Shown: positions 37,822 to 45,806 of the stretch, piece by piece | Numbering within the stretch: the stretch's first letter is position 1 | Layout: each line of letters starts with the position of its first letter | Assembly: GCF_030409525.1 (NCBI RefSeq) | Contig: NZ_JAUFQB010000020.1 | Coordinates: 1-64,000, forward strand | From: Kaistella yonginensis | GTDB taxonomy: Bacteria; Bacteroidota; Bacteroidia; Flavobacteriales; Weeksellaceae | Direction: 5' to 3' | Length of the DNA: 64,000 nucleotides | The notes under the pieces: generated by a model | Database searches by the model: none | What the model was told of the DNA's origin: nothing | Seen by the model: the letters and a program-made list of their open reading frames with translations, nothing else | Made by a program: the position numbers and the translations under genes

Positions 37822-38541
37822 ATGAATGTAACAATGACTTCAAAAATGGTAGCAGAAATGCTCGGAACAATGGTATTGGTTCTTATGGGATGTGGCGCGG
37901 CAGTAATCGCTGGTGCAGACGGAACTACCGGAGTTGGACTTCTTGGTATCGCTTTCGCTTTCGGATTAAGCGTAGTAGCAATGGCTTATGCAATTGGACA
38001 TATCTCTGGTTGTCACATAAATCCCGCAATTTCTGTCGCAATGTTTGCTGCAGGACGAATGAAAGCAAAAGAAGCGGGAATGTATGTTGTTTCTCAAATT
38101 GCAGGTGCAATTTTGGGAACTGCAATTTTATATTTAATATTTACAAACCAAGTAAATACACCAGTTTTGGGAGAATACGCTTTTGGATCTAATGGTTTTG
38201 GTGCAGGATATTTAGGAGAATACAATATGACTGCAGCAATTGTAGCAGAATTTGTATTTACTTTTATCTTTCTATTGGTTATTTTGGGATCTACTTCTAC
38301 AAAAAATATTCATGGTGGTTTTGCAGGATTAGCGATTGGTTTAACTTTAGTGCTGATCCATATTGTGGGAATAAAAGTAACTGGTGTTTCTGTAAACCCA
38401 GCAAGAAGTATCGGACCAGCAATTTTCGCAGGTGGAGCAGCACTTTCTCAATTGTGGTTATTTTTAGTCGTACCGGTTTTAGGTGGTGTAGCAGCAGCAA
38501 TTGTACACAACTTCTTAATTGAAAAACCACACGTAGGTTAA
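37822..38541 (+). CDS. aqpZ: Aquaporin Z-type water channel (MIP family)
   Basis: 239-residue six-helix channel. Both NPA boxes are intact (CHINPAISVAMFAAGRM and VSVNPARSIGPAIF). The selectivity-filter histidine seems present in LVLIHIVGIKVTG and the arginine in NPARS, which favours water over glycerol. The protein has standard length and no extension. Single gene; a near-match TTAATTTG lies upstream. Terminator directly follows. Confidence 0.92.
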   Translation: MNVTMTSKMVAEMLGTMVLVLMGCGAAVIAGADGTTGVGLLGIAFAFGLSVVAMAYAIGHISGCHINPAISVAMFAAGRMKAKEAGMYVVSQIAGAILGTAILYLIFTNQVNTPVLGEYAFGSNGFGAGYLGEYNMTAAIVAEFVFTFIFLLVILGSTSTKNIHGGFAGLAIGLTLVLIHIVGIKVTGVSVNPARSIGPAIFAGGAALSQLWLFLVVPVLGGVAAAIVHNFLIEKPHVG

Positions 38542-38554
38542 TTAAATATAATCT

Positions 38555-38586
38555 AAACCGCTTCAGATTTGAGGCGGTTTATTTTT
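38555..38586 (+). terminator. Intrinsic terminator after aqpZ
   Basis: AAACCGC (38555-38561) pairs with GCGGTTT (38574-38580), extended inwards by four weaker pairs, then ATTTTTT. It overlaps the end of the convergent gene. Confidence 0.82.
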
Positions 38587-39117
38587 TCTCAAAAATTTTG
38601 GTGGTAAAATTAATTCTTCAAATTTGCCTTTCAATTCCAATTTTTTAAAATAAAGATTTCGAGCCATAATTTTCAACATCGCCTCTTTATCAAAAAATTG
38701 CCAGAACGAATCATCGTGCACTTTGGAAGGTATTCTGATTTCAGTAAAAGTGGTGATCCAAGAATCAGGATTGTGATAAAACTCGATAATGCCGCAATGT
38801 TTGGGAATGGTTTCAGCGTCGATCATTCCTTGTGGTAAAAGAAAACTAAACTGATTACAGGGATAATCACCACAAGAAATTTTATCATGTTTCAGAAATT
38901 TCTCTTTGGTTTTCTGATTTTCATATTGCTTTTTGAAATCATTTTTAAAGTCGGCTTTAGAAAATTTAATTTCCAGCTCATGACTAAATCCATCTTCACC
39001 AATAATTAAAATGTCGGCCTCCCAATCGGAATGAAAGTGATTCGTCAAAACCAAATCCCTTTCAAAATCGCAAAATTTCGAAATATAATTATAGGTTAAC
39101 TCTTCAACTTTTAGCAT
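38563..39117 (-). CDS. Predicted PD-(D/E)XK nuclease-like protein (MmcB-like)
   Basis: 184 residues. The core motif of PD-(D/E)XK nucleases is visible: WEADILIIGEDG, then HELEIKFSKADFKNDFKK (Asp, then ExK). This pattern resembles MmcB-type DNA repair proteins, but similarity beyond the motif is not certain. A HKISCGDYPCNQF segment could form a disulfide or metal site. It starts 12 bases after the LuxE-like gene and probably shares its transcript. Activity is inferred. Confidence 0.6.
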   Translation of the reverse strand: MLKVEELTYNYISKFCDFERDLVLTNHFHSDWEADILIIGEDGFSHELEIKFSKADFKNDFKKQYENQKTKEKFLKHDKISCGDYPCNQFSFLLPQGMIDAETIPKHCGIIEFYHNPDSWITTFTEIRIPSKVHDDSFWQFFDKEAMLKIMARNLYFKKLELKGKFEELILPPKFLRKNKPPQI

Positions 39118-39129
39118 AAAAATTATGAA

Positions 39130-40164
39130 TTAAGAAACCAACAAACTGCAACCCCGAATATCGGAATGATCGATCCTTCCCAAAACCTGAAACGGATTCG
39201 ACAAAACTCTTTTGTCATTCCGAGCCTCGCGAGGAATCTCCGGATTTACCAGCATCCGGCCCAAATCCTGCGTGGCAATAAAACTACAGGAATGCCGATT
39301 CGCCAAATCGATAATATTGATGGCACCATTTCTCCCATCTTCAACATAGGAAAAAGGATCTTCGGTATTTCTAATGAGAATGCGCATCCAGTTAGGACTT
39401 ACGTAAATATTCTGACCCAAAGAATACGCTTGCGAAAGTAATTCGGTCATCGAATATTCAGAATAAATTTTGTCGGTTCGGAAACCTTGTTGAAATATAT
39501 TTAAAAGTTCATCTTTGGTCATTTCGTCTTTTCTGCCTTTCATTCCACCAGTTTCTACGATGATGAGTTGCTCTGATGATTCGATGATATGGCGATTTTT
39601 TTCAGCAAAATCCAAAAAATCTAAAAGCGCAAAAGAAACCCCAAACAGAATCACTTTTTTATTTTCGGTTGAAAGTTGGGTTAACAATTCAAACAAATCT
39701 TGATGATTATACAGAAAATAACCATTTTCTGGTTTGGCAGATTTCGTCATTAGAAAATCAACCATATAAATTAACGACGAATGTTTTTTTTCGAGATAAC
39801 TGGGCAATAAGCCAAGGAAAATATAATCTTCCGCATTTCCTATAAACTGTGCAAAGCTTTTCTGAATACTGTGTTGATACAATTTTTCATCGGCAATCCA
39901 ATGTTTGGAGAGATTCAATTGCGTAGTTCCGGAACTTTCGAAAAATAATTCCGTTGATTTTGTCTGATCCAAAATTGTATGGTTTTTAAACATTTCAATC
40001 GGCAGAAAAGGAATTTTTTCTACAACTTGAATTTCGTTTGGATCGATGTTTAAATAATCAACAAACTTCCGATAAACCTCACTATTTTGATATTGATAGT
40101 TGAAGGTTTCCAGGCATTTCTGCTGGAAATCGGTTTCTGTTTTTATGTTAAATAGTTCGTTCAT
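39130..40164 (-). CDS. LuxE-like acyl-protein synthetase / PaaK-type adenylating enzyme
   Basis: 344-residue member of the LuxE (long-chain acyl-protein thioester ligase) branch of the ANL adenylating family. ATP-binding motif FFESSGTTQLN and the SEYSMTELLSQAYSL motif are present, with the C-terminal VLGRIDHSDIRGC. It activates a carboxylate, with acyl transfer to a protein as the family's known role. No luminescence genes are present. I start at Met22 of the longest frame (MNELFNIKT). Near the C terminus, about 18 residues (PEIPREARNDKRVLSN) are encoded by an inserted intergenic-type repeat (39205-39248), absent from the usual QDLGRML-FxVLGRID spacing. Confidence 0.78.
   Translation of the reverse strand: MNELFNIKTETDFQQKCLETFNYQYQNSEVYRKFVDYLNIDPNEIQVVEKIPFLPIEMFKNHTILDQTKSTELFFESSGTTQLNLSKHWIADEKLYQHSIQKSFAQFIGNAEDYIFLGLLPSYLEKKHSSLIYMVDFLMTKSAKPENGYFLYNHQDLFELLTQLSTENKKVILFGVSFALLDFLDFAEKNRHIIESSEQLIIVETGGMKGRKDEMTKDELLNIFQQGFRTDKIYSEYSMTELLSQAYSLGQNIYVSPNWMRILIRNTEDPFSYVEDGRNGAINIIDLANRHSCSFIATQDLGRMLVNPEIPREARNDKRVLSNPFQVLGRIDHSDIRGCSLLVS
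39205..39248. repeat. Repeat insertion inside the LuxE-like gene
   Basis: The plus strand reads TTTTGTCATTCCGAGCCTCG then CGAGGAATCTCCGG. TGTCATTCCGAG...GAGGAATCTC is a repeat sequence known to me from intergenic DNA of many Bacteroidota and Chlorobi genomes. Here it is translated in frame on the minus strand. Confidence 0.6.
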
Positions 40165-40256
40165 TTTTGATGAGGTAAAAGTCTCAAAAGAAAAGCGGGA
40201 TTCAAAATTAAATTTAGAATTCCGCATAAAAATTTTAATTGCAGAAAAAACTTTTT

Positions 40257-40670
40257 CTAGTTCCCTCTGTATGTGGAATAACCGTAAGCAGAGAGCGTAA
40301 TCGGAACGTGATAATGTTCGCTATCTTTCAATTGAAACACTACTTCAATCCAAGGATAAAAACTTTCCTCGTTAATCTTTTTAAAATAATCGCTCGTCAT
40401 ATACGTCAATTTATAAATTCCTAAGTTGGATTTATCGTTCGATAAAAAATCTGGAACACGACCATTTTTGTCCGTAACTTTATCTTCAACGAAAGACCAG
40501 ACTTTGGTTTTTTCGTCGAATTTTTCAAGTTTAATAATAACCCCACGAGCAGGCATTCCCTTGGACACATCTAAAATGTGACTGGATAATTGATAGGTTA
40601 CTTCTTTTTTCTGACCAAAAGATAAAGAAGAGATTAAAGCAAAAAAGAAAGCGAAAGTTAAATTTCTCAT
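40257..40670 (-). CDS. Exported 5-hydroxyisourate hydrolase-like (transthyretin family) protein
   Basis: 137 residues with signal peptide MRNLTFAFFFALISSLSFGQ and a transthyretin/HIUase domain. Catalytic positions are kept: His31 in SSHILDVSKGMPARG, Arg70 (KNGRVPDF) and His121 (HYHVPITLSAYGYSTYRG). The C terminus is YRGN instead of YRGS, so the serine that contributes to the site is replaced by Asn. Exported HIUase-like proteins exist in some bacteria, and urate genes are not nearby, so activity is uncertain. Confidence 0.8.
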   Translation of the reverse strand: MRNLTFAFFFALISSLSFGQKKEVTYQLSSHILDVSKGMPARGVIIKLEKFDEKTKVWSFVEDKVTDKNGRVPDFLSNDKSNLGIYKLTYMTSDYFKKINEESFYPWIEVVFQLKDSEHYHVPITLSAYGYSTYRGN

Positions 40671-40771
40671 AAGAATTAATTGAGTAATTAAAGTTGATTG
40701 ATAAAAAATAAGTCACCAACTGAGATGAACATTTTGTTAATTTTTTTTGTCAATAATAGTGCCGTTAAAAG

Positions 40772-41536
40772 TTACTTGGAATAACTTTTCAATTTAAATT
40801 CAGTTTGAAATTCCCCGTAAGTAAAGTAAGAAATCCAGTCGCCAAGGTTGATGTACTTGGCTTTTCCGTTTTCTAAATCCAAAACCATTGGCAAATGTCG
40901 ATGGCCGTAAATAAAATAATCAATCTGCTCAGTTTTGAGTTTTTCCTTGGAGTAAATGATCAGAAACTCTTTGTCTTCACCCAAAAACGCTTTGTCTTCT
41001 TCACCGGAAATCATTTTATTTTTGGTCGAAAAATAGATGGCTATTTTCATGGCAATATCGGGGTGCAACCATTTAAAAGCCCATTGCGCAACAGGATTGG
41101 TAAACAGTTTTTTCATTCTTTTATAGCCTTTATCACCAGGACCCAAACCATCGCCGTGAGCAAGTAGAAAGTTCTTTCCATTGATTTCAAAATACTGTTT
41201 ATCAAAATAAACCGTGCAGCCAATTTCGTCTTCGAAATAATTTTTCATCCACAGATCATGATTCCCAACGAACATGAATAATTCAACTCCGGAATCTTTT
41301 AACTCCGCCAGTTTTCCCAATACGCGAACGTATCCTTTTGGAATAACGTGATTCCATTCATGCCAGAAATCAAACAAATCGCCCATGAGAAATAAAACTT
41401 GGGCATCGGTTTTTATTTCATCGAGCCAAGTGATGAATTTTTCTTCCCGAACCTTACTTTCTTTGGGTGTAGGTGCTCCAAAATGCTGATCGGAAGCGAA
41501 ATAGACTTTTTTGTTTTCTTCTAAAGTGATTTTCAT
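40772..41536 (-). CDS. lpxH: UDP-2,3-diacylglucosamine diphosphatase
   Basis: Calcineurin-like phosphoesterase of 254 residues for lipid A synthesis, removing UMP from UDP-diacylglucosamine at the inner membrane. Metal-site motifs are complete: YFASDQHFGAP, LMGDLFDFWHEW, FVGNHDLWM, LLAHGDGLGPGD and IYGHRHLP. Assignment as LpxH rather than another phosphoesterase rests on length and the DxxH...GDxFDxW pattern. The upstream 70 bases hold ACGAATTTTTCGAATTACGT, a palindrome-like repeat. Confidence 0.88.
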   Translation of the reverse strand: MKITLEENKKVYFASDQHFGAPTPKESKVREEKFITWLDEIKTDAQVLFLMGDLFDFWHEWNHVIPKGYVRVLGKLAELKDSGVELFMFVGNHDLWMKNYFEDEIGCTVYFDKQYFEINGKNFLLAHGDGLGPGDKGYKRMKKLFTNPVAQWAFKWLHPDIAMKIAIYFSTKNKMISGEEDKAFLGEDKEFLIIYSKEKLKTEQIDYFIYGHRHLPMVLDLENGKAKYINLGDWISYFTYGEFQTEFKLKSYSK

Positions 41537-41609
41537 ATTCTTTTTGTGAATTACACGAATTTTTCGAATTACGTGAATTTACATATTTTCAAATTATTTA
41601 ATCTCGGAA

Positions 41610-42056
41610 TTAATTTTGATCTTCTGCGAACCATTCGCCGTAAGAGTTTTCAGTTTCGTGGAGTTTCAGGTAAGCCAATGAAACCGTTTCCGGAAGTTGG
41701 TTTTTAATTTTCTCTGCGATTTCGTAGAGCATATTTTCGCAGGTCGGCTGGTATTTACAAAAAATTACTTTGTGGCCTTTGTCTTCTAAATCTCGTCCGA
41801 GTATTTGATGTGGCGAAAGTTCATTAACCAAAACAGCATGATCCCAAAGGTCGATAATTTCTGATTTTACAATATTTTTAATATCGCCAAAATCGACGAC
41901 CATTCCATTTTTCGGATGATCTAAATCATTGATCGGAGTTCCTTTTACAGTCACAAAAAGTTTGTAGGAATGCCCATGCATATTTTTGCATTTGCCGTCG
42001 TAGTTGTAAAGAACGTGGGCAGTTTCGAAAGTAAAAATTTTGGTAATGCGTATCAT
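41610..42056 (-). CDS. queD: 6-carboxy-5,6,7,8-tetrahydropterin synthase
   Basis: PTPS-fold enzyme for queuosine/7-deazaguanine synthesis. Zinc ligands His14 (FETAHVLYNYD), His27 and His29 (MHGHSYKL) and the catalytic Cys23 (GKCKNMH) are present, as are Glu in LHETENSYGEW at the C terminus. 148 residues is standard for QueD. Its TATCTTTG element ends four bases before the ATG. queC/queE are not in the window. Confidence 0.93.
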   Translation of the reverse strand: MIRITKIFTFETAHVLYNYDGKCKNMHGHSYKLFVTVKGTPINDLDHPKNGMVVDFGDIKNIVKSEIIDLWDHAVLVNELSPHQILGRDLEDKGHKVIFCKYQPTCENMLYEIAEKIKNQLPETVSLAYLKLHETENSYGEWFAEDQN

Positions 42057-42060
42057 GGGG

Positions 42061-42068
42061 CAAAGATA
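42061..42068 (-). promoter_or_regulatory. -7 element of queD
   Basis: TATCTTTG on the minus strand, followed by CCCC and then the ATG. Confidence 0.5.
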
Positions 42069-42249
42069 AGGAAAGTTTAAACTTTTTTGAGATTGATTTT
42101 TGTTGTGAAATTATAATGCAGAATTATTTTAACGTAAACACGGAAAATTTTCTCTTCATTTTTTATAAAATTACGAGTGCAAAGTCACATTGCTTGCCAA
42201 AGGGTGATAAAGTTTTTTTTGAAATTCGAGGTCAGTAAGAGGCGGGACT

Positions 42250-42345
42250 TTGCGTGAGCGATTGAAGTGGAGATCCTTTTTTTGGTTGCGGCGGCGAAGC
42301 CGCCGCAACCAAAAAAAGATCGCAACGGAAAGCGCGGTCTTTCAT
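42250..42345 (+). repeat. Intergenic hairpin element, copy 4, with perfect 19-bp stem
   Basis: GAGCGATTGAAGTGGAGATC precedes a perfect 19-bp inverted repeat: 42277-42295 (seven T, then GGTTGCGGCGGC) with 42299-42317, separated by GAA. GATC flanks both arms and can extend the pairing. GATCGCAACGGAAAGCGCGG follows. Flanking blocks match those at 7276, 8601 and 32311. Short open frames across this region are by-products of the GC-rich hairpin. The remaining 42057-42249 has nothing recognised. Confidence 0.8.
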
Positions 42346-42377
42346 TGGTGGGAAAGGCGGCTGCGAAAGACACGCCC

Positions 42378-42410
42378 AAAAAAAAATCCTCCCCAAAAAA
42401 ATGGAGAGGA
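42378..42410 (-). terminator. Intrinsic terminator after aceA
   Basis: TCCTCCCC (42387-42394) pairs with GGAGAGGA (42403-42410) with one wobble. In the minus direction nine T follow. Confidence 0.8.
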
Positions 42411-42515
42411 CTTCCTAACAATTTATAAAATAGACTAGAGATTTTCAGATTGGAGTTCTGAGAATTTTCGCATTAAAAAGTCTACTATCTAATGGCTAAA
42501 ACTCTAATATCTCAA

Positions 42516-43802
42516 TCAATGAAACTGTTCCGCTTCGGTAGAACCAGCCAAGGCATTCGTAGAAGACGTTCCGTCGGTTACGACGGTTTGTACTTCATCA
42601 AAGTAGGAGGTTCCAACAAAGTTTTGGTGTTTCACTGCGCGGAAACCTTCTTTTTGTAAGGCGAATTCTCTTTCCTGTAATTCACTATATCCTGCCATTC
42701 CGCGTTTTTTGTAGGCCAAAGCCAACTCAAACATGGAGGTATTTAAAGCGTGGAAGCCAGCCAAAGTGATGAATTGGAATTTGTAACCCATCGCGGCTAA
42801 TTCTTCGCGGAAGGTTTCCATTTCGGGAACTGATAATTTTGCAGCCCAATTAAACGATGGCGAACAGTTGTAAGCGAGCATTTTTCCGGGGAATTTCGCG
42901 TGGATTCCTTCGGCGAATTTGCGGGCGTAATCCAAATCCGGATTTGAAGTTTCCATCCAAATCAAATCGGCGTACGGCGCATAAGCCAAACCCCTGTCGA
43001 TGCCCTGCTCTACTCCATTTTTCACTTCATAAAAACCTTCGTTTGTTCTTTTTCCAGTCACGAATTTATGATCTCTTGGGTCGATATCTGAGGTTAACAA
43101 ATCGGCCGCATCGGCATCAGTTCTGGCGACCAAAAGTGTTGGAACGCCACAAACATCGGCTGCTAAACGTGCGGCAATTAATTTGTTGATGGCTTCCTGA
43201 GTCGGAACCAAGACTTTTCCACCCAAATGTCCGCATTTTTTAGCGGAAGACAATTGATCCTCGAAGTGAACTCCGGCGGCACCGGCTTCAATCATTTGTT
43301 TCATCAATTCGAATGCGTTTAAGTTTCCACCAAAACCGGCTTCTGCATCGGCAACAATCGGAACCAAATATTCTTTTCGGTTGGCTTCATCAACATTATT
43401 GACGGTTTGAATTTGATCCGCACGCAACAACGCATTATTGATTCTTTTCACCACGGAAGGCACTGAATTCGCCGGATACAAACTTTGATCAGGATACATT
43501 TCTCCACTTAAATTAGCATCGGCAGCGACTTGCCAACCTGAAAGATAGATTGCTTCTAAGCCGGCATCAACTTCCTGTACGGCTTGGTTTCCGGTCAATG
43601 CACCCAAACCTGCCACGAAATCCTGGGCGTTTAATTGCTTCCATAATTTTTCTGACATCAGTTTTGCGATGGTATAATCGAGTTTATAAGATCCTCGAAG
43701 TTTCAATACTTTTTCTGCGGAATAGGGTCTTGTAATTCCCTTCCATCTTGGGCTTTCTAACCATTCTTTTTCCAGTTGCTGGAGGTGTTCTTGCTTGTTC
43801 AT
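42516..43802 (-). CDS. aceA: Isocitrate lyase
   Basis: First enzyme of the glyoxylate shunt, splitting isocitrate to glyoxylate and succinate. The active-site motif KKCGHLGGK has Cys190 and His192, and the metal-binding ADAEAGFGG (151-159) precedes it. The protein is 428 residues, the usual length for bacterial ICL. Downstream of aceB on the same strand, with about 250 bases of simple-sequence DNA between, and ending before a terminator. Probably controlled together with aceB. Confidence 0.97.
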   Translation of the reverse strand: MNKQEHLQQLEKEWLESPRWKGITRPYSAEKVLKLRGSYKLDYTIAKLMSEKLWKQLNAQDFVAGLGALTGNQAVQEVDAGLEAIYLSGWQVAADANLSGEMYPDQSLYPANSVPSVVKRINNALLRADQIQTVNNVDEANRKEYLVPIVADAEAGFGGNLNAFELMKQMIEAGAAGVHFEDQLSSAKKCGHLGGKVLVPTQEAINKLIAARLAADVCGVPTLLVARTDADAADLLTSDIDPRDHKFVTGKRTNEGFYEVKNGVEQGIDRGLAYAPYADLIWMETSNPDLDYARKFAEGIHAKFPGKMLAYNCSPSFNWAAKLSVPEMETFREELAAMGYKFQFITLAGFHALNTSMFELALAYKKRGMAGYSELQEREFALQKEGFRAVKHQNFVGTSYFDEVQTVVTDGTSSTNALAGSTEAEQFH

Positions 43803-44050
43803 ATTTTGAGGTTTTAGATTGTGGATTTTAGATTATAGATTTTAGATTATAGGACATAATTTAACGCAATGGACGCAAAGATTTTTCAAATTATATTCTT
43901 CAAATATTACGTTCGCAAAGGCGTTTCACTCAGCAATGGATTTGATATTATTACTTTGTCATTTAATGAAAGTGAAAATTCACCATTCACTATTGACCAT
44001 TCAACGTCCTTGGCTCTTTTTATTTTTTCCTTGGCTCTTTTCCCTGACTC
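43803..44050. other. aceB-aceA intergenic DNA with short tandem repeats
   Basis: Tandem copies of a GATTTTAGATTATA-like unit (43811-43853) lie just upstream of aceA, and CCTTGGCTCTTTT is repeated twice near 44010-44040. A GTTCGC half-site of the aceB operator palindrome occurs at 43911-43916. No gene is seen. Confidence 0.5.
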
Positions 44051-45628
44051 TTAAATAAACTGATACGCTTTTAAAGTCAGAAATTCTGCAAAATTGTCAT
44101 TGAGAATGAGGTCATCAAAGAGTTCGGTAGCCAACTGGAATTTTCCATTTTTAAAGCGTTCTTCGCCTACATAAATTTTTATTTTTTCCAATTCTTCTTC
44201 CTGCCACGTCAACACCATTTCGGGCATTAATGTTCTGTTGTCATCGAGTTTTGCTTCATTTTTAAGCCATTGCCAGATTTGAGTTCTAGAGATTTCTGCG
44301 GTGGCTGCATCCTCCATTAAGTTGTACAAAGCCGCAGCACCAACTCCCATTAACCACGATTCGAGGTAGAGAATTCCGACATTAATATTTTTTCGAACGC
44401 CATTTTCGGTGATGGTTCCTTTTGGAATTTCAAGAAGATTTTCTTCAGAAATATGATAGTCCTCAAATTTTTTATCAATTTGATTTGGAGTCGGCATCAA
44501 TTCATCGAAGATTTTTTTGGCTACAGAAACCAGACCTGGATGAGCGACCCAAGTTCCATCGTGGCCATTTTTCACTTCGCGTTCTTTGTCGGCACGAACT
44601 TTTGCATAAGCAATTTCGTTTTCTACTTCGTTATTTTTTACGGGAATTTGAGCCGCCATTCCGCCCATTGCGTGAACATTTCTTTTGTGACACACCTGAA
44701 TAACTCTTTTCGAATAGGCACTCATAAACGGCGTCGTCATGGTGACTTGATCGCGGTCTGGAACTAAAAACTCGGGTAGATTTCTGAATTTTTTGATGTA
44801 GGAAAAAATATAATCCCATCGTCCGCAATTAAGACCCGAACTGTGTTCTTTTAATTCAAATAAAATTTCATCGAGTTGAAAAGCAGCGGTAATGGTTTCG
44901 ATCAGGACGGTTGCTTTAATGGTTCCTTGCGGAATTCCAACGTAATCCTGTGCGAATTTAAAAACCTCATTCCACCATTTTGCTTCTTGGTAATATTCTA
45001 ATTTTGGTAAATAAAAATAAGGTCCGCTTCCGTTTTCAACTAACTTTTTAGCATTTCTGAAGAAAAAGATTCCAAAATCAATTAAAGAGGCAGAAGCTTT
45101 TTCACCATTCAATTCAATATTTTTTTCTTCTAGATGTAATCCTCGAGGACGAACTAAAAGCGTGGCTAAGTTTTCGCCCAATTCATATTTTTTACCTTTT
45201 TCATTTTCAAAACTGATGGTTTTGTTGATGGCGTCTGAGAGGTTTCTTTGCCCATCCAAGCAATTGACCCAAGTCGGCGAATTGCTATCCTCAAAATCTG
45301 CCATGAAAGTTGAAGATCCAGAATTTAAAGCATTGATAACCATTTTTCTTTCCACCGGTCCGGTAATTTCTACTCGGCGGTCGAGCAAATCTTGTGGCAA
45401 AGGGTTGCACACCCAATTTCCGTTTCTGATTTCTACTGTTTCCGGAGAGAATTTCGGGAGTTGACGGTGATCAAATTCCACTTGTTTCATGGTTCTGGAT
45501 TGAAGAAGTGCGATTCTATCCTGATTAAATCGTGCATGAAGTTCGGTTAAAAAAGTCACTAAATCTGGAATAAAAATATCGCTGTATTGCTCTTGCGGAA
45601 GAATTTGAAATTGAATTGCCGTTTCCAT
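44051..45628 (-). CDS. aceB: Malate synthase (A type)
   Basis: Second enzyme of the glyoxylate shunt, joining glyoxylate and acetyl-CoA to malate. 525 residues match isoform A. Motifs: NGNWVCNPLPQDLLDRRVEITGP, DFEDSNSPTWVNCLDGQRNL (metal-binding Asp/Glu), NCGRWDYIFSYIK, and the HAMGGMAAQIPVKN segment. Its promoter TATGTTTG lies 30 bases before the ATG, with a palindrome upstream and a divergent regulator gene beyond. Confidence 0.97.
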   Translation of the reverse strand: METAIQFQILPQEQYSDIFIPDLVTFLTELHARFNQDRIALLQSRTMKQVEFDHRQLPKFSPETVEIRNGNWVCNPLPQDLLDRRVEITGPVERKMVINALNSGSSTFMADFEDSNSPTWVNCLDGQRNLSDAINKTISFENEKGKKYELGENLATLLVRPRGLHLEEKNIELNGEKASASLIDFGIFFFRNAKKLVENGSGPYFYLPKLEYYQEAKWWNEVFKFAQDYVGIPQGTIKATVLIETITAAFQLDEILFELKEHSSGLNCGRWDYIFSYIKKFRNLPEFLVPDRDQVTMTTPFMSAYSKRVIQVCHKRNVHAMGGMAAQIPVKNNEVENEIAYAKVRADKEREVKNGHDGTWVAHPGLVSVAKKIFDELMPTPNQIDKKFEDYHISEENLLEIPKGTITENGVRKNINVGILYLESWLMGVGAAALYNLMEDAATAEISRTQIWQWLKNEAKLDDNRTLMPEMVLTWQEEELEKIKIYVGEERFKNGKFQLATELFDDLILNDNFAEFLTLKAYQFI

Positions 45629-45657
45629 ATGCTATAACCTTTAATGATTTGGTATTG

Positions 45658-45665
45658 CAAACATA
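45658..45665 (-). promoter_or_regulatory. -7 element of aceB
   Basis: TATGTTTG on the minus strand, 29 bases before the ATG. Confidence 0.55.
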
Positions 45666-45686
45666 AACAAAAAACTTTCACTACCA

Positions 45687-45698
45687 GCGAACGTTCGC
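45687..45698. promoter_or_regulatory. Candidate operator O1 (GCGAACGTTCGC palindrome)
   Basis: A perfect 12-bp palindrome just upstream of the aceB -7 element, inside the region that its -33 element would occupy. Likely target of the divergently transcribed ScfR/RamB-type regulator. Confidence 0.6.
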
Positions 45699-45721
45699 AA
45701 ATTTATTTTAAATATTATTAT

Positions 45722-45733
45722 GCGAACAATCGC
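45722..45733. promoter_or_regulatory. Candidate operator O2 (GCGAACAATCGC)
   Basis: Imperfect copy of O1, 35 bp away centre to centre and 11 bases upstream of the regulator's own -7 element, where binding could autorepress. Confidence 0.5.
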
Positions 45734-45744
45734 TTATTTTTATT

Positions 45745-45752
45745 TACCTTTG
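45745..45752 (+). promoter_or_regulatory. -7 element of the ScfR-type regulator gene
   Basis: TACCTTTG, 54 bases before the ATG at 45807. Confidence 0.5.
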
Positions 45753-45806
45753 TATTCATCGGATTTCACGATTTATTTAGAAATAGTATAAATTAATTTT
45801 TTATTA

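Noticed and set aside
42185-42438. Open frames on both strands across the GC-rich hairpin region
   Set aside because: They run through the perfect inverted repeat and give Arg/Lys-rich or Phe-rich low-complexity peptides without family resemblance; the DNA is better explained as an intergenic element.
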